Assembly (NCBI GenBank): GCA_034659895.1
Contig: JAYEIF010000147.1
Coordinates: 1-12,242, forward strand
Direction: 5' to 3'
DNA: 12,242 nt
Origin: B120-G9 sp034659895
GTDB lineage: Bacteria; Zixibacteria; MSB-5A5; GN15; FEB-12
In this document: piece by piece, positions 1-8,432 of the stretch
How the letters are laid out: each line of letters begins with the position of its first letter
How positions within the stretch are numbered: position 1 is the first letter of the stretch
The notes under the pieces: model-generated
Seen by the model: only the letters and a program-made list of their open reading frames with translations
Database searches by the model: none
Told to the model about the DNA's origin: nothing
Made by a program: the position numbers and the translations under genes

Positions 1-12
1 AACAAGCCCTAC

Positions 13-1200
13 TTAATCACTATTGCGGTCATTGTTGTTTTTTTCATTATCAATCTTGTCCTTGCGATAATCAGACTTTTCAGTTGGAGCAGTCGAGGGA
101 GTTTGTTGTTTAGAATTCTTTTGGGGGCGTGGTGCCATTGTAACTACTCGTTGCGGGAATGGAATCTCTATTCCTTCAGCTCGGAAACGTCTGAGTATCT
201 GCTGACGCACTTCACTCTCAGTCTGATACTGAGTAGTTACATCAGCTAACTGACAATATAGAGAAACATCAAGTGAACTGTCACCAAAATCAAGAAAACG
301 AAACAGTGGCGCTGGCTCGTTCATTATATTAACATGTTTCTCAGCTTCACCAAGCATAACAGCCTTGACCTTGTCTAAATCCGAACTGTAACTAACTCCC
401 ACATTAATCCAAATTTTTGTCTCAGGTCTTGGATAGGACAAATTGTGAATTGTAGACTTCACCAGTTCAGCATTTGGAACTATGATTAATGTATTTTCAC
501 GTGTTAGGAACTTGGTGGAGCGTACTCCTACTTGGAAAACATCACAGATTTTTCCATCATTAAGAACGAGACGATCACCAACACGAAAAGGGCGATCCAT
601 CATAATTACAAAACCGCCTATCATATTAGCTAAAGTCTCTTGAGCAGCCAGAGCAACAGCCAGTGAACCGACACCTAAAACGGTTATCAGTCCAGTTATG
701 TTGATATCGAAATGGTCGAGAACTATGAGGATTCCGAGCACGTACAGAATAACCTTTATACTACGATCAACAAGCGGCACAAATTCATCATCAACTTTGG
801 TCTCGGTTCGTGTGGCTACATTTTTTCCGAACCAGGTAGTTAGAGTTGATAGAATACGCACTGTGAGATGAGTAATCATCAAAACAGCAAGTGTAAAAAC
901 TATCCCATCGGTGATTTCGAATAAACTATCATTCAGATAAGGCAATTTACTAGTTTTGAAAAATTCAAAGAGATAGCCGAATCCGAAAAGATATACTAAC
1001 GCATAAATAGGGCGGCGAATAGCATAAAGCAATTTGTCATCAATGTGAGTCTTTGTTTTCAATGCCAATCGTTTGGCTATTACAAATAGTATAAGCCGCA
1101 CAAGAAAAGCAGCTATTACTGTACCAATAATAATGATAGCAATTCCGCTCAGCAACCGCCAGTTGCCAAAAATTGATAGTGAATCGAATAATTGATACAT
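13..1200 (-). CDS. MscS-family small-conductance mechanosensitive channel
   Basis: Predicted inner-membrane channel that opens under membrane tension to release solutes during hypo-osmotic shock. The 395-residue protein has hydrophobic segments at about 17-44, 63-82, 98-120 and 147-163, followed by a Gly/Ala-rich pore-lining helix (about 167-201). The MscS hallmark PFRVGD is at 204-209, opening the beta-domain, with VPN at 241-243 and the cytoplasmic alpha/beta domain ending near EIPFPQ (345-350). Four helices before the core are more than the two (plus pore helix) of E. coli MscS, as in larger family members. Residues 357-395 are a polar Lys/Asn/Asp-rich tail outside the conserved fold. The ATG lies 7 bases after the stop of the upstream lipoprotein gene; the AGG of that gene's last codon is a plausible weak ribosome-binding site, so it is probably last in the tyrS-lipoprotein transcript. 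Family assignment is firm; ion selectivity cannot be judged. Confidence 0.93.
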   Translation of the reverse strand: MYQLFDSLSIFGNWRLLSGIAIIIIGTVIAAFLVRLILFVIAKRLALKTKTHIDDKLLYAIRRPIYALVYLFGFGYLFEFFKTSKLPYLNDSLFEITDGIVFTLAVLMITHLTVRILSTLTTWFGKNVATRTETKVDDEFVPLVDRSIKVILYVLGILIVLDHFDINITGLITVLGVGSLAVALAAQETLANMIGGFVIMMDRPFRVGDRLVLNDGKICDVFQVGVRSTKFLTRENTLIIVPNAELVKSTIHNLSYPRPETKIWINVGVSYSSDLDKVKAVMLGEAEKHVNIMNEPAPLFRFLDFGDSSLDVSLYCQLADVTTQYQTESEVRQQILRRFRAEGIEIPFPQRVVTMAPRPQKNSKQQTPSTAPTEKSDYRKDKIDNEKNNNDRNSD

Positions 1201-1207
1201 AGCTATA

Positions 1208-2908
1208 TTACCTAATATCGAATGTTATACCAGTGGTTTCAAACCGAGTGCGAACACTAATCGTATCAGGATAAGTTGCCTTTGTTTCCGCCAAACGAAA
1301 TGGGTATATCGATCCTGTGTTTATACTGCCATCACTGTTCTTGTCAATGAATGCCGTAAGGAGATAATCACCAGCGGTGGCATCAACTCTAAAATCTTCC
1401 TCGTGCACTGAAAGAGAAGTAACCTGTTGTTGACCAATTTTTCTAAACTGCAAAATCACCGGAGCCTCTTCCTGCCACGGGATATGTTTCAGGACTCGTC
1501 CCGATATACTGCCGAGAGATTTTGGATCGACCGTTGAGAAATGATGTTCACTCAAAGAATCCCCAAAAGCATTTCCACTCATATCAAAAAGCTCAAACTC
1601 GGTGGTAACTAGTCGATATTGTCCGTTTTCGATTATATCGGGAGAGGAAAAACAAAGTCTGAAATCATCATCCCAATACCATTCAAGTTGAAGCAAACTA
1701 TCCGGCTCCTGCCACAAAGAGAAAGTCTCAGGTGTAAATCTGGTCGTGTCCAGCAGCTCAGAAAATGTCATCCGTATTTCAAGATCATCCAAAAATTTGG
1801 GGTTCTCATCTGGTTCAAACAACACCATATATGGGGCTGTTTTGTCCTCTGATTTCTCAACAACAACATCAGAATAATCCAAGGGCGTAAAAGCAGAATC
1901 ATATTCCAGATGAAGCTGATAATCACCGACCTTCAGATCTTGGAATGCCAGAGACAAATTTGAGCTTTCCTTTAAGTTGCTCTCTAAAAATGAGTGCGCC
2001 TGATAAATTAGCGATGTATCATCATGCAATGTCATTGTAATACTATCCAGATGACTGTTAAGCCAATCAAGAGAAATATTTCTGGACAATCTAACTTTCA
2101 AAAGTTGATTGGAAGTATACACTACTGAAATAATCTCTGGTTTAAGCGTGTCCTGACTCGTTAGTGAGAGACAGAGATTATCCAATGGCATCTCCCCTCC
2201 AAGCAGAACAGGTCGGTCGGTAACAGCAAATGCTTCACGAGAGGGGTTAAATAATTCATCTTGATTCATATCATCAAAAGCAATGAGACGAAACTCTCGC
2301 GGCGGCAAGTACTCAAAATTAAAACGGCCATCGGTATTTGTCTTAGTCAGGTAGGCTGGAAACAAACTATCATAGACAGTGGAATCAGTAAGGTCAGTAA
2401 TATCATATAGAGCAACATAGAGCCCTGATTTTGGTGATTCGCCGGAAAACACCTGCCCCATTACTCGACCGGTATCGAGTGATGCCCCCGTACTAAAAGC
2501 TATAATTCCCGCACTGTCGAGCTTGTTGTTTCGCAAATCAGCAATTTCAGAATTGGCTGAAACTACATAGGTTTCATCAATATCAAAACTATCGGTAAAG
2601 ACAATCTCCAGTCTATCATTTTCCCACTTAAATTCCGGTTTTTCTGTTTGCCGTGGAGAAATAAAAACCGGCTGTTCAGCCTGTGGTGACATTACCTGTT
2701 CAGAAAAATAAAGTACAATTCTATCACTACGAGGGACATTCACTGAACCATTCTCTGGTTTCGATCCAAGTATATATGGTTTGACTTCATCTTTTTCACC
2801 TCCGGGAGGTGGGCCTACTTCAGCACACGTTATGAGAATAGACCACAGAAAGATGGTAAAACCGATAAATAAAATGTCACGGTATAAAAAAGTCAAAACA
2901 CCAATCAC
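1208..2908 (-). CDS. Ig-like (SbsA-type) domain lipoprotein
   Basis: Predicted envelope lipoprotein of unknown function. I chose the GTG at 2908, which overlaps the upstream TPR gene's stop as GTGA and gives 566 residues. An in-frame ATG at 2971 would add 21 charged residues before the signal peptide; its AGGAG is about 19 bases away, too far to be convincing. The membrane segment (about 12-26) ends in a lipobox-like LITC with Cys28, then A-E-V-G-P-P-P-G-G-E-K-D, a motif typical of FCB Ig-like lipoproteins. An Ig-like domain spans about 43-141. A carboxypeptidase-regulatory or Cna-B-like beta-sandwich follows (about 148-240), containing D-M-N-Q-D. A second Ig-like domain lies at about 359-460, and a C-terminal beta module (466-566) contains D-K-N-S-D-G. 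The D-x-N-x-D patterns resemble calcium-binding loops, but that is inference. Thr at lipobox -1 is unusual. The domain family is fairly sure; the role is not. Confidence 0.85.
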   Translation of the reverse strand: MIGVLTFLYRDILFIGFTIFLWSILITCAEVGPPPGGEKDEVKPYILGSKPENGSVNVPRSDRIVLYFSEQVMSPQAEQPVFISPRQTEKPEFKWENDRLEIVFTDSFDIDETYVVSANSEIADLRNNKLDSAGIIAFSTGASLDTGRVMGQVFSGESPKSGLYVALYDITDLTDSTVYDSLFPAYLTKTNTDGRFNFEYLPPREFRLIAFDDMNQDELFNPSREAFAVTDRPVLLGGEMPLDNLCLSLTSQDTLKPEIISVVYTSNQLLKVRLSRNISLDWLNSHLDSITMTLHDDTSLIYQAHSFLESNLKESSNLSLAFQDLKVGDYQLHLEYDSAFTPLDYSDVVVEKSEDKTAPYMVLFEPDENPKFLDDLEIRMTFSELLDTTRFTPETFSLWQEPDSLLQLEWYWDDDFRLCFSSPDIIENGQYRLVTTEFELFDMSGNAFGDSLSEHHFSTVDPKSLGSISGRVLKHIPWQEEAPVILQFRKIGQQQVTSLSVHEEDFRVDATAGDYLLTAFIDKNSDGSINTGSIYPFRLAETKATYPDTISVRTRFETTGITFDIR

Positions 2909-4758
2909 TGATCGAGCTTGCTCTTGATTGATTCGTTTCCTGAATCTAGTTCGAGCGCTTTCTTCCACCATTGTCTTGCTGCTACAGAGTCTCCTTTTGC
3001 CTGATACACATCTCCTAAATGGTCGAAAATTGTTTGGTCGCTGTCAAGTACAACTGCGCGTTTGAGATAAATAAGTGCGTTTTTGTAGTCTTTAAGTTGA
3101 TAATATACCCATCCGAAACTGTCAAGATAGGCGGCATTATTAGGATTAAGATTCACTGCTTTTTCGATTAGGCTACGTGCATATTGAAGACGTTTGCCTC
3201 TATCAGCAAGCGAATACCCAAGATAATTAAGAGTTTGATGGTTATCAGGATCTCGTTTCAGCAAATCCTCAAATGTTTCAACAGCATTGTCGAATTGATT
3301 ATAACGTTCATAGGCTGTGGCTAAAGCAAACATAAGTGAGACCTTTCCCTCCTCATCAGTAACATGCTCAATTCCGGAGAGATAGGCGTTAATTTCGAGA
3401 TTTTCCTTCTCTAACTTCCAATAGGCATAGCCCAAATTAAGCCAGTTTTCGGAGTCTGTGTCGTCTATCTTTACAACTTTTTCAAACTCCATTGCTGCTC
3501 TTTTGGAATTTTCTTTTACCATAGCAATGCGTCCAAGAAAATGATGGTTAATAGAACTGGTATCACCGTTATTGACAAGAGATGTAAAAACTGAGTCAGC
3601 GATTGTCAGTGAATCGTTGTAAAAATAAAGCACAGCCAAACGACGTGTAGCTTCCATATCAGTCAAATCCAGAGCAACTTCGCTTATGGCGTAAACTAAT
3701 GCGGAATCAAGTTGCTCAAGATGCATATATTGATTTGACAAAAGACGATGTGCCTCAGAGTTACGCGGTGTAACCTTAAACGCTTCTTTAGCTATAGCTA
3801 AACCCTTTTTAAGGCTATCTTCTTCATTATACAATTCTACAAGAATGAATCTTGTCAAAATACATGTTAAATTATTGGAAAAATCATCGCACAACTCAGC
3901 TGACTTATGATAAGAACGTTTGGCTTCTTCAATTTTGTCCAACAATCGATAGACTGCTCCCTGTTTACTCCACAGGCGGTAGTCTGCTGGAGCCAACTCA
4001 ATTGCTCGCTGATACCAAAATAATGCTGAATCTAACTTATGCTGCTCAGCATACAGATCCCCAAATCTTACAATCGCAACCATATTTGTCGAGTCGCTAT
4101 TGATTTCTATCGATTTGCGAAATGACTCTTTAGCATCTATTGACTTGTCCAGATCCCATTGCAATTCCCCTAGTTCATGCCAAATGTGTTCATTGTCGGG
4201 CTTAAGACGCGCCAAATTTTTATAAACCCAAGCAACTGAATCAGGGAAACCCAACACATGATATGAGTTAATTAGATTAGAATACCCGGTAACATCGTTA
4301 CTGTCAGCTTTAACAGCTTGTCTGAAGCAGAAATGAGCCGAATCCTTCTTCCCTAAACCTCGATAAATTGTGCCTCTTAGCGTCCATATAGAATTGTCTT
4401 CAGGCTCAATTGGCACCAAAGCCATCAGAGCATCATCGAAGTGCCGCTCCCGATATAGCACTCTTGCAAGAGAGAAACGAATCTCATAGGAATCAGGGTA
4501 ATACTCAAGTGCCTTTCTGTAATATTCCGCAGCTTGATATAATAATCCTGCAGATTCATAAATGGCTGCATTGGAAAAATAATGGAATGCTATTTTGTTA
4601 ATTTTAGTGTCTGGCAATTTTAGCTGAACTGTGTCCGCTGGCGTTTGATTTCCCGGTTTGTGGACATTGACTAATTCCTTTCGAACCACTTTGGAGGAAC
4701 AGCCTAAAAACATCATTATGCAGGTTAGTATAACAACAGCTATTTTACTTCTAATCAC
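2905..4758 (-). CDS. TPR-repeat lipoprotein
   Basis: Predicted lipid-anchored scaffold protein of 617 residues. The start is GTG, supported by GAGG seven bases upstream (4766-4769). The signal peptide ends in FLGC with Cys20, a canonical lipobox. From about residue 55 to the end the protein is nearly all tetratricopeptide repeats, about 13-15 units, recognisable by the A-x-x-x-[FY]-x-x-A-[LIV]-x-[LIV]-x-P pattern, for example ALEYYP, AIELAP and AVNLNP. The C-terminal repeats carry the phrases NYLGYSLADRG, YLDSFGWVYYQL and DHLGDVY, which recur in a broad family of bacterial TPR proteins. TPRs bind proteins, so a role in assembling envelope complexes is plausible but unproven. It lies 67 bases after tyrS and its stop overlaps the GTG of the Ig-like lipoprotein, so the two lipoproteins are probably translationally coupled. 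No enzyme domain is visible. Confidence 0.9.
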   Translation of the reverse strand: MIRSKIAVVILTCIMMFLGCSSKVVRKELVNVHKPGNQTPADTVQLKLPDTKINKIAFHYFSNAAIYESAGLLYQAAEYYRKALEYYPDSYEIRFSLARVLYRERHFDDALMALVPIEPEDNSIWTLRGTIYRGLGKKDSAHFCFRQAVKADSNDVTGYSNLINSYHVLGFPDSVAWVYKNLARLKPDNEHIWHELGELQWDLDKSIDAKESFRKSIEINSDSTNMVAIVRFGDLYAEQHKLDSALFWYQRAIELAPADYRLWSKQGAVYRLLDKIEEAKRSYHKSAELCDDFSNNLTCILTRFILVELYNEEDSLKKGLAIAKEAFKVTPRNSEAHRLLSNQYMHLEQLDSALVYAISEVALDLTDMEATRRLAVLYFYNDSLTIADSVFTSLVNNGDTSSINHHFLGRIAMVKENSKRAAMEFEKVVKIDDTDSENWLNLGYAYWKLEKENLEINAYLSGIEHVTDEEGKVSLMFALATAYERYNQFDNAVETFEDLLKRDPDNHQTLNYLGYSLADRGKRLQYARSLIEKAVNLNPNNAAYLDSFGWVYYQLKDYKNALIYLKRAVVLDSDQTIFDHLGDVYQAKGDSVAARQWWKKALELDSGNESIKSKLDQ

Positions 4759-4825
4759 TTCACAACCTCAATCAGTACTCCTTCAATGTTTGCTACACTT
4801 AAAATTGTCAAAAGTGCCAGCCGGT

Positions 4826-6082
4826 TTATCGATGAAGCTTCAAAAATCTTCGTTTACCTACTTTGAGAACTATATCCTCATTATCAGCCAACGCAAACTC
4901 ATATCCTAAATCGTCAATCTTTTCCCCGTTGAGAGAAACAGCTCCGGCTTTGATGAGTTTTCTGGCTTCACTATTTGATTTAACTAACCCTGATTTGGAC
5001 ATAAGCCCAACAAGGTATAATTTTTCAGGATTTAGTTCCCATTTCTCAATATCTGCAAAATCAACTTCGGGCATATCATCCGGTAGCCTCTTCTTGGAGA
5101 ATACTCTCTCAAACTCTTCACGAGCTACTCTACCTGACCCAGCGGGATTATATATATCAACCAGATGTTCAGCCAGTTCTTTTTTGATGTCCATAGGGTT
5201 AACATCCGGCTGAGACAGACGCTGCCTAATTTGCTCAAGTTCATCCAAAGCTACATCCGTAGCCATTTCAAAGTAATTGAATATCTGTGAGTCAGGAATC
5301 GACATCGTCTTACCAAATATCTCGCGAGGTGATTCGTCAATGCCGATATAATTACCAAGCGATTTAGACATACGCTTTTCACCATCGATTCCTACTAATA
5401 CTGGCATAGTCAAAATACACTGTGGTTTTACACCGTATGCTTCTTGTATAGTTCGTCCAGTAAGAAGATTAAACTTCTGCTCAGTAGCGCCAATTTCAAC
5501 ATCGGCTTTAATTGCAACTGAATCATACGCCTGCATCAAAGGATAAAATAGCTCGTGGATAGATATCGGAATTCCGCGACGCATTCTTTTCTCAAAATCA
5601 TCCCGTTCAAGCAAACGAGCTACAGTGAATTTCATAGCAAGGTTCATAACATCATGGAAACTCATCTTTTTGAACCATTCGCCATTGTAACGAATCTCAG
5701 TCCGAGACTTGTCCAAAATCTTAAAAAATTGTTTTTGGTATGTCTCAGCATTCTTCATTATTATGTCATATTTAAGTTTAGGTCTTGTAGCAGACCGACC
5801 TGATGGATCACCTACCATACCGGTATAATCACCAACAATCAAAATTATTGTATGTCCCAAATCCTGAAATTGACGGAGTTTGCGGATACCAATAGTATGT
5901 CCCAGATGAATGTCGGGAGCGGTAGGATCAAACCCCTGCTTGACTCGAAGCGGGCTATTATTAGCGATAGACTCTTTTATGAGATCTTTGAAATCGTTTT
6001 CCGGCAAAACATCCACTGTGCCGCGGGTTATCATCTCCCATTGTTTTTCAAAGTTACTGTCCACTGATTCTTTTGTTACCAA
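4826..6082 (-). CDS. tyrS: tyrosyl-tRNA synthetase
   Basis: Cytoplasmic class I aminoacyl-tRNA synthetase that charges tRNA-Tyr with tyrosine. In the 418-residue protein the HIGH-class signature is HLGH at 59-62, within GFDPTAPDIHLGH, the arrangement of the TyrZ-like (type 2) TyrRS group. The KMSKS-class loop is RMSKS at 237-241. YPLMQAYDSVAIKADVEIG (180-198) and the GATEQ that follows line the tyrosine/tRNA side of the active site. A C-terminal S4 RNA-binding domain covers about 352-415. Length matches the family. The start is TTG, fixed by an AGGAGA eight bases upstream (6091-6096). It is first in the minus-strand cluster, 67 bases before the TPR lipoprotein gene, and divergent from PBP1A. 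I see no T-box leader upstream. Assignment is very secure. Confidence 0.97.
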   Translation of the reverse strand: MVTKESVDSNFEKQWEMITRGTVDVLPENDFKDLIKESIANNSPLRVKQGFDPTAPDIHLGHTIGIRKLRQFQDLGHTIILIVGDYTGMVGDPSGRSATRPKLKYDIIMKNAETYQKQFFKILDKSRTEIRYNGEWFKKMSFHDVMNLAMKFTVARLLERDDFEKRMRRGIPISIHELFYPLMQAYDSVAIKADVEIGATEQKFNLLTGRTIQEAYGVKPQCILTMPVLVGIDGEKRMSKSLGNYIGIDESPREIFGKTMSIPDSQIFNYFEMATDVALDELEQIRQRLSQPDVNPMDIKKELAEHLVDIYNPAGSGRVAREEFERVFSKKRLPDDMPEVDFADIEKWELNPEKLYLVGLMSKSGLVKSNSEARKLIKAGAVSLNGEKIDDLGYEFALADNEDIVLKVGKRRFLKLHR

Positions 6083-6090
6083 ATGTATTC

Positions 6091-6096
6091 TCTCCT
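6091..6096 (-). promoter_or_regulatory. ribosome-binding site fixing the TTG start of tyrS
   Basis: AGGAGA on the minus strand, eight bases before TTG at 6082. This strong, well-spaced Shine-Dalgarno sequence is the main reason to accept the rare TTG start. Confidence 0.75.
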
Positions 6097-6128
6097 AAAA
6101 ATATGTTTCTTTATCGAATTATCGACAT

Positions 6129-6156
6129 ATAATATATGAAGATAAACTCTGTTGAA
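6129..6156 (-). promoter_or_regulatory. candidate sigma-70-type promoter for tyrS
   Basis: On the minus strand, TTCAAC (6156-6151) and TATTAT (6134-6129) are separated by 16 bases. Transcription would start near 6122, leaving a leader of about 40 nt that contains the AGGAGA ribosome-binding site of tyrS. The region is very AT-rich, so chance matches are likely. This is a candidate only. Confidence 0.35.
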
Positions 6157-6253
6157 TCTTGAAGAAGTTTTAACAGCTATCTGGATAAAACAAAGCATGA
6201 TTAAATTAAGCAGACAATTAGTATTAGAACAAGTCTGAAATTGTTGTTTTAAC

Positions 6254-6284
6254 TTGACCTTACTGGACTTTAACGAACTAATTT
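6254..6284 (+). promoter_or_regulatory. candidate promoter for the PBP1A gene, near-leaderless
   Basis: TTGACC (6254-6259) is a good -35 box. Possible -10 boxes are ACTAAT (6277-6282, spacer 17) or TAATTT (6279-6284, spacer 19); both are weak. Either would put the transcription start within a few bases of the ATG at 6291, which also lacks a recognisable ribosome-binding site. The two facts fit together but prove nothing. Confidence 0.3.
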
Positions 6285-6290
6285 ACAGTT

Positions 6291-8432
6291 ATGAGTAAAG
6301 TAGTAAATCAATCTCGTCACAAAAGCAGGTACCTGCAAAATAGTATTCTTGTTCTTGTGGCGTTATCTCTGATTCTGGCTGGAATTCTTGGATATAAAAC
6401 CTACAAAGTATATCAATCCGACCTTCCATCATTTGAACAACTCCATAATATCGAACCAAGCCTGAAAACGAAAATCTATGACCGTAATGGTATTCTCCTT
6501 AAGGAATTTTATAGTGAGAATCGGGTTCTAACCCCATATCGGGATATTCCTGAACATCTTGTTCAGATGTTATTGGCTTCGGAAGATCGGGAATTTTTTG
6601 ACCACTGGGGAATTAATGTTCGAAGAGTCTTTGTGGTAGCGGTATCAAATTTGGCAAAATGGCGAATAGCTGCTGGAGCTTCAACTATTACCCAGCAATT
6701 GGCACGGATGCTTTTTCTCAACCGTAAGCAGACTTTTGAACGAAAGTTTAAGGAAGCGCTAACAGCAATTAAGCTTGAGCGAACTTATTCCAAGGAAGAA
6801 ATCATCGAAATGTATCTTAACCAGTATTACTTTGGTCGAGGTGCGTATGGAGTATCGGCAGCAGCCAAAGCTTTCTTCTCCAAATCTGTTTCGGAACTGA
6901 ATATAAACAACTGTGCTCTTTTGATAGGAATGCTCAAAGCACCAAACACAAATTCCCCGTTCCATCATCCTGACCGAGCAAAAAAGGCACGTAACCGGGT
7001 ACTATATTCTTACTATACATTTGATCGTATTGATAAATCAACATACGACTCACTGTCAGCAGAAGGACTCGTTATATCACCACCTGAGGAAAAACCTGGA
7101 ATTGCTCCTTACTTTACTGAGACAATTCGACAATATATTTATGACCGCTATGGTGAAAACTTTTTGTATTCAGGCGGTTTGAAAGTGTTTACTTCTCTTG
7201 ATGTAGGCATTCAGCAAGATGCCGAAGCGGCTATCAATAAGAAAGTTGACTCGCTTCGAGCAAGAATTGCTCGGCGTCATCCACCCGATGATCCAAATTA
7301 TACTGAGGTGATTCCAGATACAGTTGACAAGTTTGATAGGCCGGTACGACAATACAAAAAGGTTCAGGGAGCATTCGTAGCTATAGACAATTCCAATGGT
7401 GATATTTTGGCTATGGTCGGTGGGCGGTCATTTAAGGAAACAAAATTTAACAGGGCAGTTCAGGCTAGATTGCAACCTGGCTCTGCATTCAAACCGTTCA
7501 TTTATACAGCTTGTATTGACAATGGTTTTAAAACAACGGATATTATTGATGACCTCCCTATTGTTCTTAACATTCCTGGCGCTAAGCAATGGCGGCCACA
7601 CAACTTCGATAATAAATTCAAAGGGCCGATCACACTCCGCGATGGTATTCGCCTTTCAAGGAACCTTGTCGCAATACGGCTAATACTAAACATCACGCCT
7701 GAACAAGCTATTTTCTATGCCCAGCGTATGGGTATCACTACACCGCTATATCCGAATCCTTCGCTCGCTCTTGGCACATGTGAATTAAAAATGATTGAAC
7801 TTGTATCGGCTTTCTCAACCTTCCCTAATAAAGGGATACACATCCCATACCGGATGATTCACAAAATAGTGGATCGTTATGGCCGGGTCGTTGAAGACAA
7901 CAGTGCTATCGAAAAGGAAGAAGTACTATCAGCTCAGACAGCTTATATAATGGTAAGTCTCATGCAATCTGTAGTCAAGAGAGGTACTGGACGCCGTTCC
8001 CAATGGATGGGCTTTACTCGTCCAGCCGGTGGTAAAACTGGGACATCAGATAATTTCTGCGACAACTGGTTTGTTGGCTATACTCCGCAGATTACATCAG
8101 GTGCGTGGGTAGGATTTGATACTAAGCTATCGCTTGGAAGGAATCAGGACGGATCCAAAAACGGGGTGCCTGTTTGGACTGAGTTCATGATAGATGCTCA
8201 TGATTCCCTTCCTGTACTTGACTTTGAGGAACCAGAGGGAATAGTACACTGCAATGTCTGCCTGGAATCTGGAGAAATCGCCACTGATAGATGTGTCAAT
8301 GTTCGCAATGAAGTATTCATTGATGGAACTCAACCGACTGACACCTGCCATCTTCACCCATCGACAGGTTTATACCGACAGGATGATAATTTAACACCTG
8401 ATAATACTTCTGATGATCGAACACATTTCTGA
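6291..8432 (+). CDS. mrcA: class A penicillin-binding protein, PBP1A type
   Basis: Bifunctional peptidoglycan synthase that polymerises lipid II (glycosyltransferase) and cross-links peptides (transpeptidase) on the outer face of the inner membrane. One N-terminal membrane helix lies at about 17-36. The GT51 domain shows EDREFFDHWG (98-107, catalytic Glu98), GASTITQQLARM (129-140), RKFKEA with the second Glu at 155, and YLNQYYFGRGAYGV (175-188). The transpeptidase has all three motifs: S-A-F-K with nucleophile Ser398, S-R-N at 456-458, and K-T-G-T at 582-585. The C-terminal tail has Cys at 654, 657, 668 and 686; C-x-x-S-G-x-x-A-x-x-x-C is common in PBP1A, and the extra Cys654 makes a CxxC. 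The start is bounded by an in-frame TAA at 6279-6281; no Shine-Dalgarno is visible. At 713 residues it is in the normal PBP1A range. It is divergent from tyrS. PBP1A rather than PBP1B is my best call. Confidence 0.95.
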   Translation: MSKVVNQSRHKSRYLQNSILVLVALSLILAGILGYKTYKVYQSDLPSFEQLHNIEPSLKTKIYDRNGILLKEFYSENRVLTPYRDIPEHLVQMLLASEDREFFDHWGINVRRVFVVAVSNLAKWRIAAGASTITQQLARMLFLNRKQTFERKFKEALTAIKLERTYSKEEIIEMYLNQYYFGRGAYGVSAAAKAFFSKSVSELNINNCALLIGMLKAPNTNSPFHHPDRAKKARNRVLYSYYTFDRIDKSTYDSLSAEGLVISPPEEKPGIAPYFTETIRQYIYDRYGENFLYSGGLKVFTSLDVGIQQDAEAAINKKVDSLRARIARRHPPDDPNYTEVIPDTVDKFDRPVRQYKKVQGAFVAIDNSNGDILAMVGGRSFKETKFNRAVQARLQPGSAFKPFIYTACIDNGFKTTDIIDDLPIVLNIPGAKQWRPHNFDNKFKGPITLRDGIRLSRNLVAIRLILNITPEQAIFYAQRMGITTPLYPNPSLALGTCELKMIELVSAFSTFPNKGIHIPYRMIHKIVDRYGRVVEDNSAIEKEEVLSAQTAYIMVSLMQSVVKRGTGRRSQWMGFTRPAGGKTGTSDNFCDNWFVGYTPQITSGAWVGFDTKLSLGRNQDGSKNGVPVWTEFMIDAHDSLPVLDFEEPEGIVHCNVCLESGEIATDRCVNVRNEVFIDGTQPTDTCHLHPSTGLYRQDDNLTPDNTSDDRTHF

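Noticed and set aside
6111..6125. Direct repeat TTATCGA-A-TTATCGA near the tyrS promoter as an operator
   Set aside because: Short, AT-rich and single; it could easily be chance and I know of no regulator that fits.
6128..6133. Perfect TATAAT on the plus strand as a PBP1A promoter
   Set aside because: No -35-like hexamer lies 15-19 bases upstream, and the same bases are better explained as part of the AT-rich minus-strand promoter.
6083..6290. Possible T-box leader upstream of tyrS
   Set aside because: The minus strand lacks the T-box core (TGGNACCGCG-like) and any strong terminator stem, and the likely leader is only about 40 nt.
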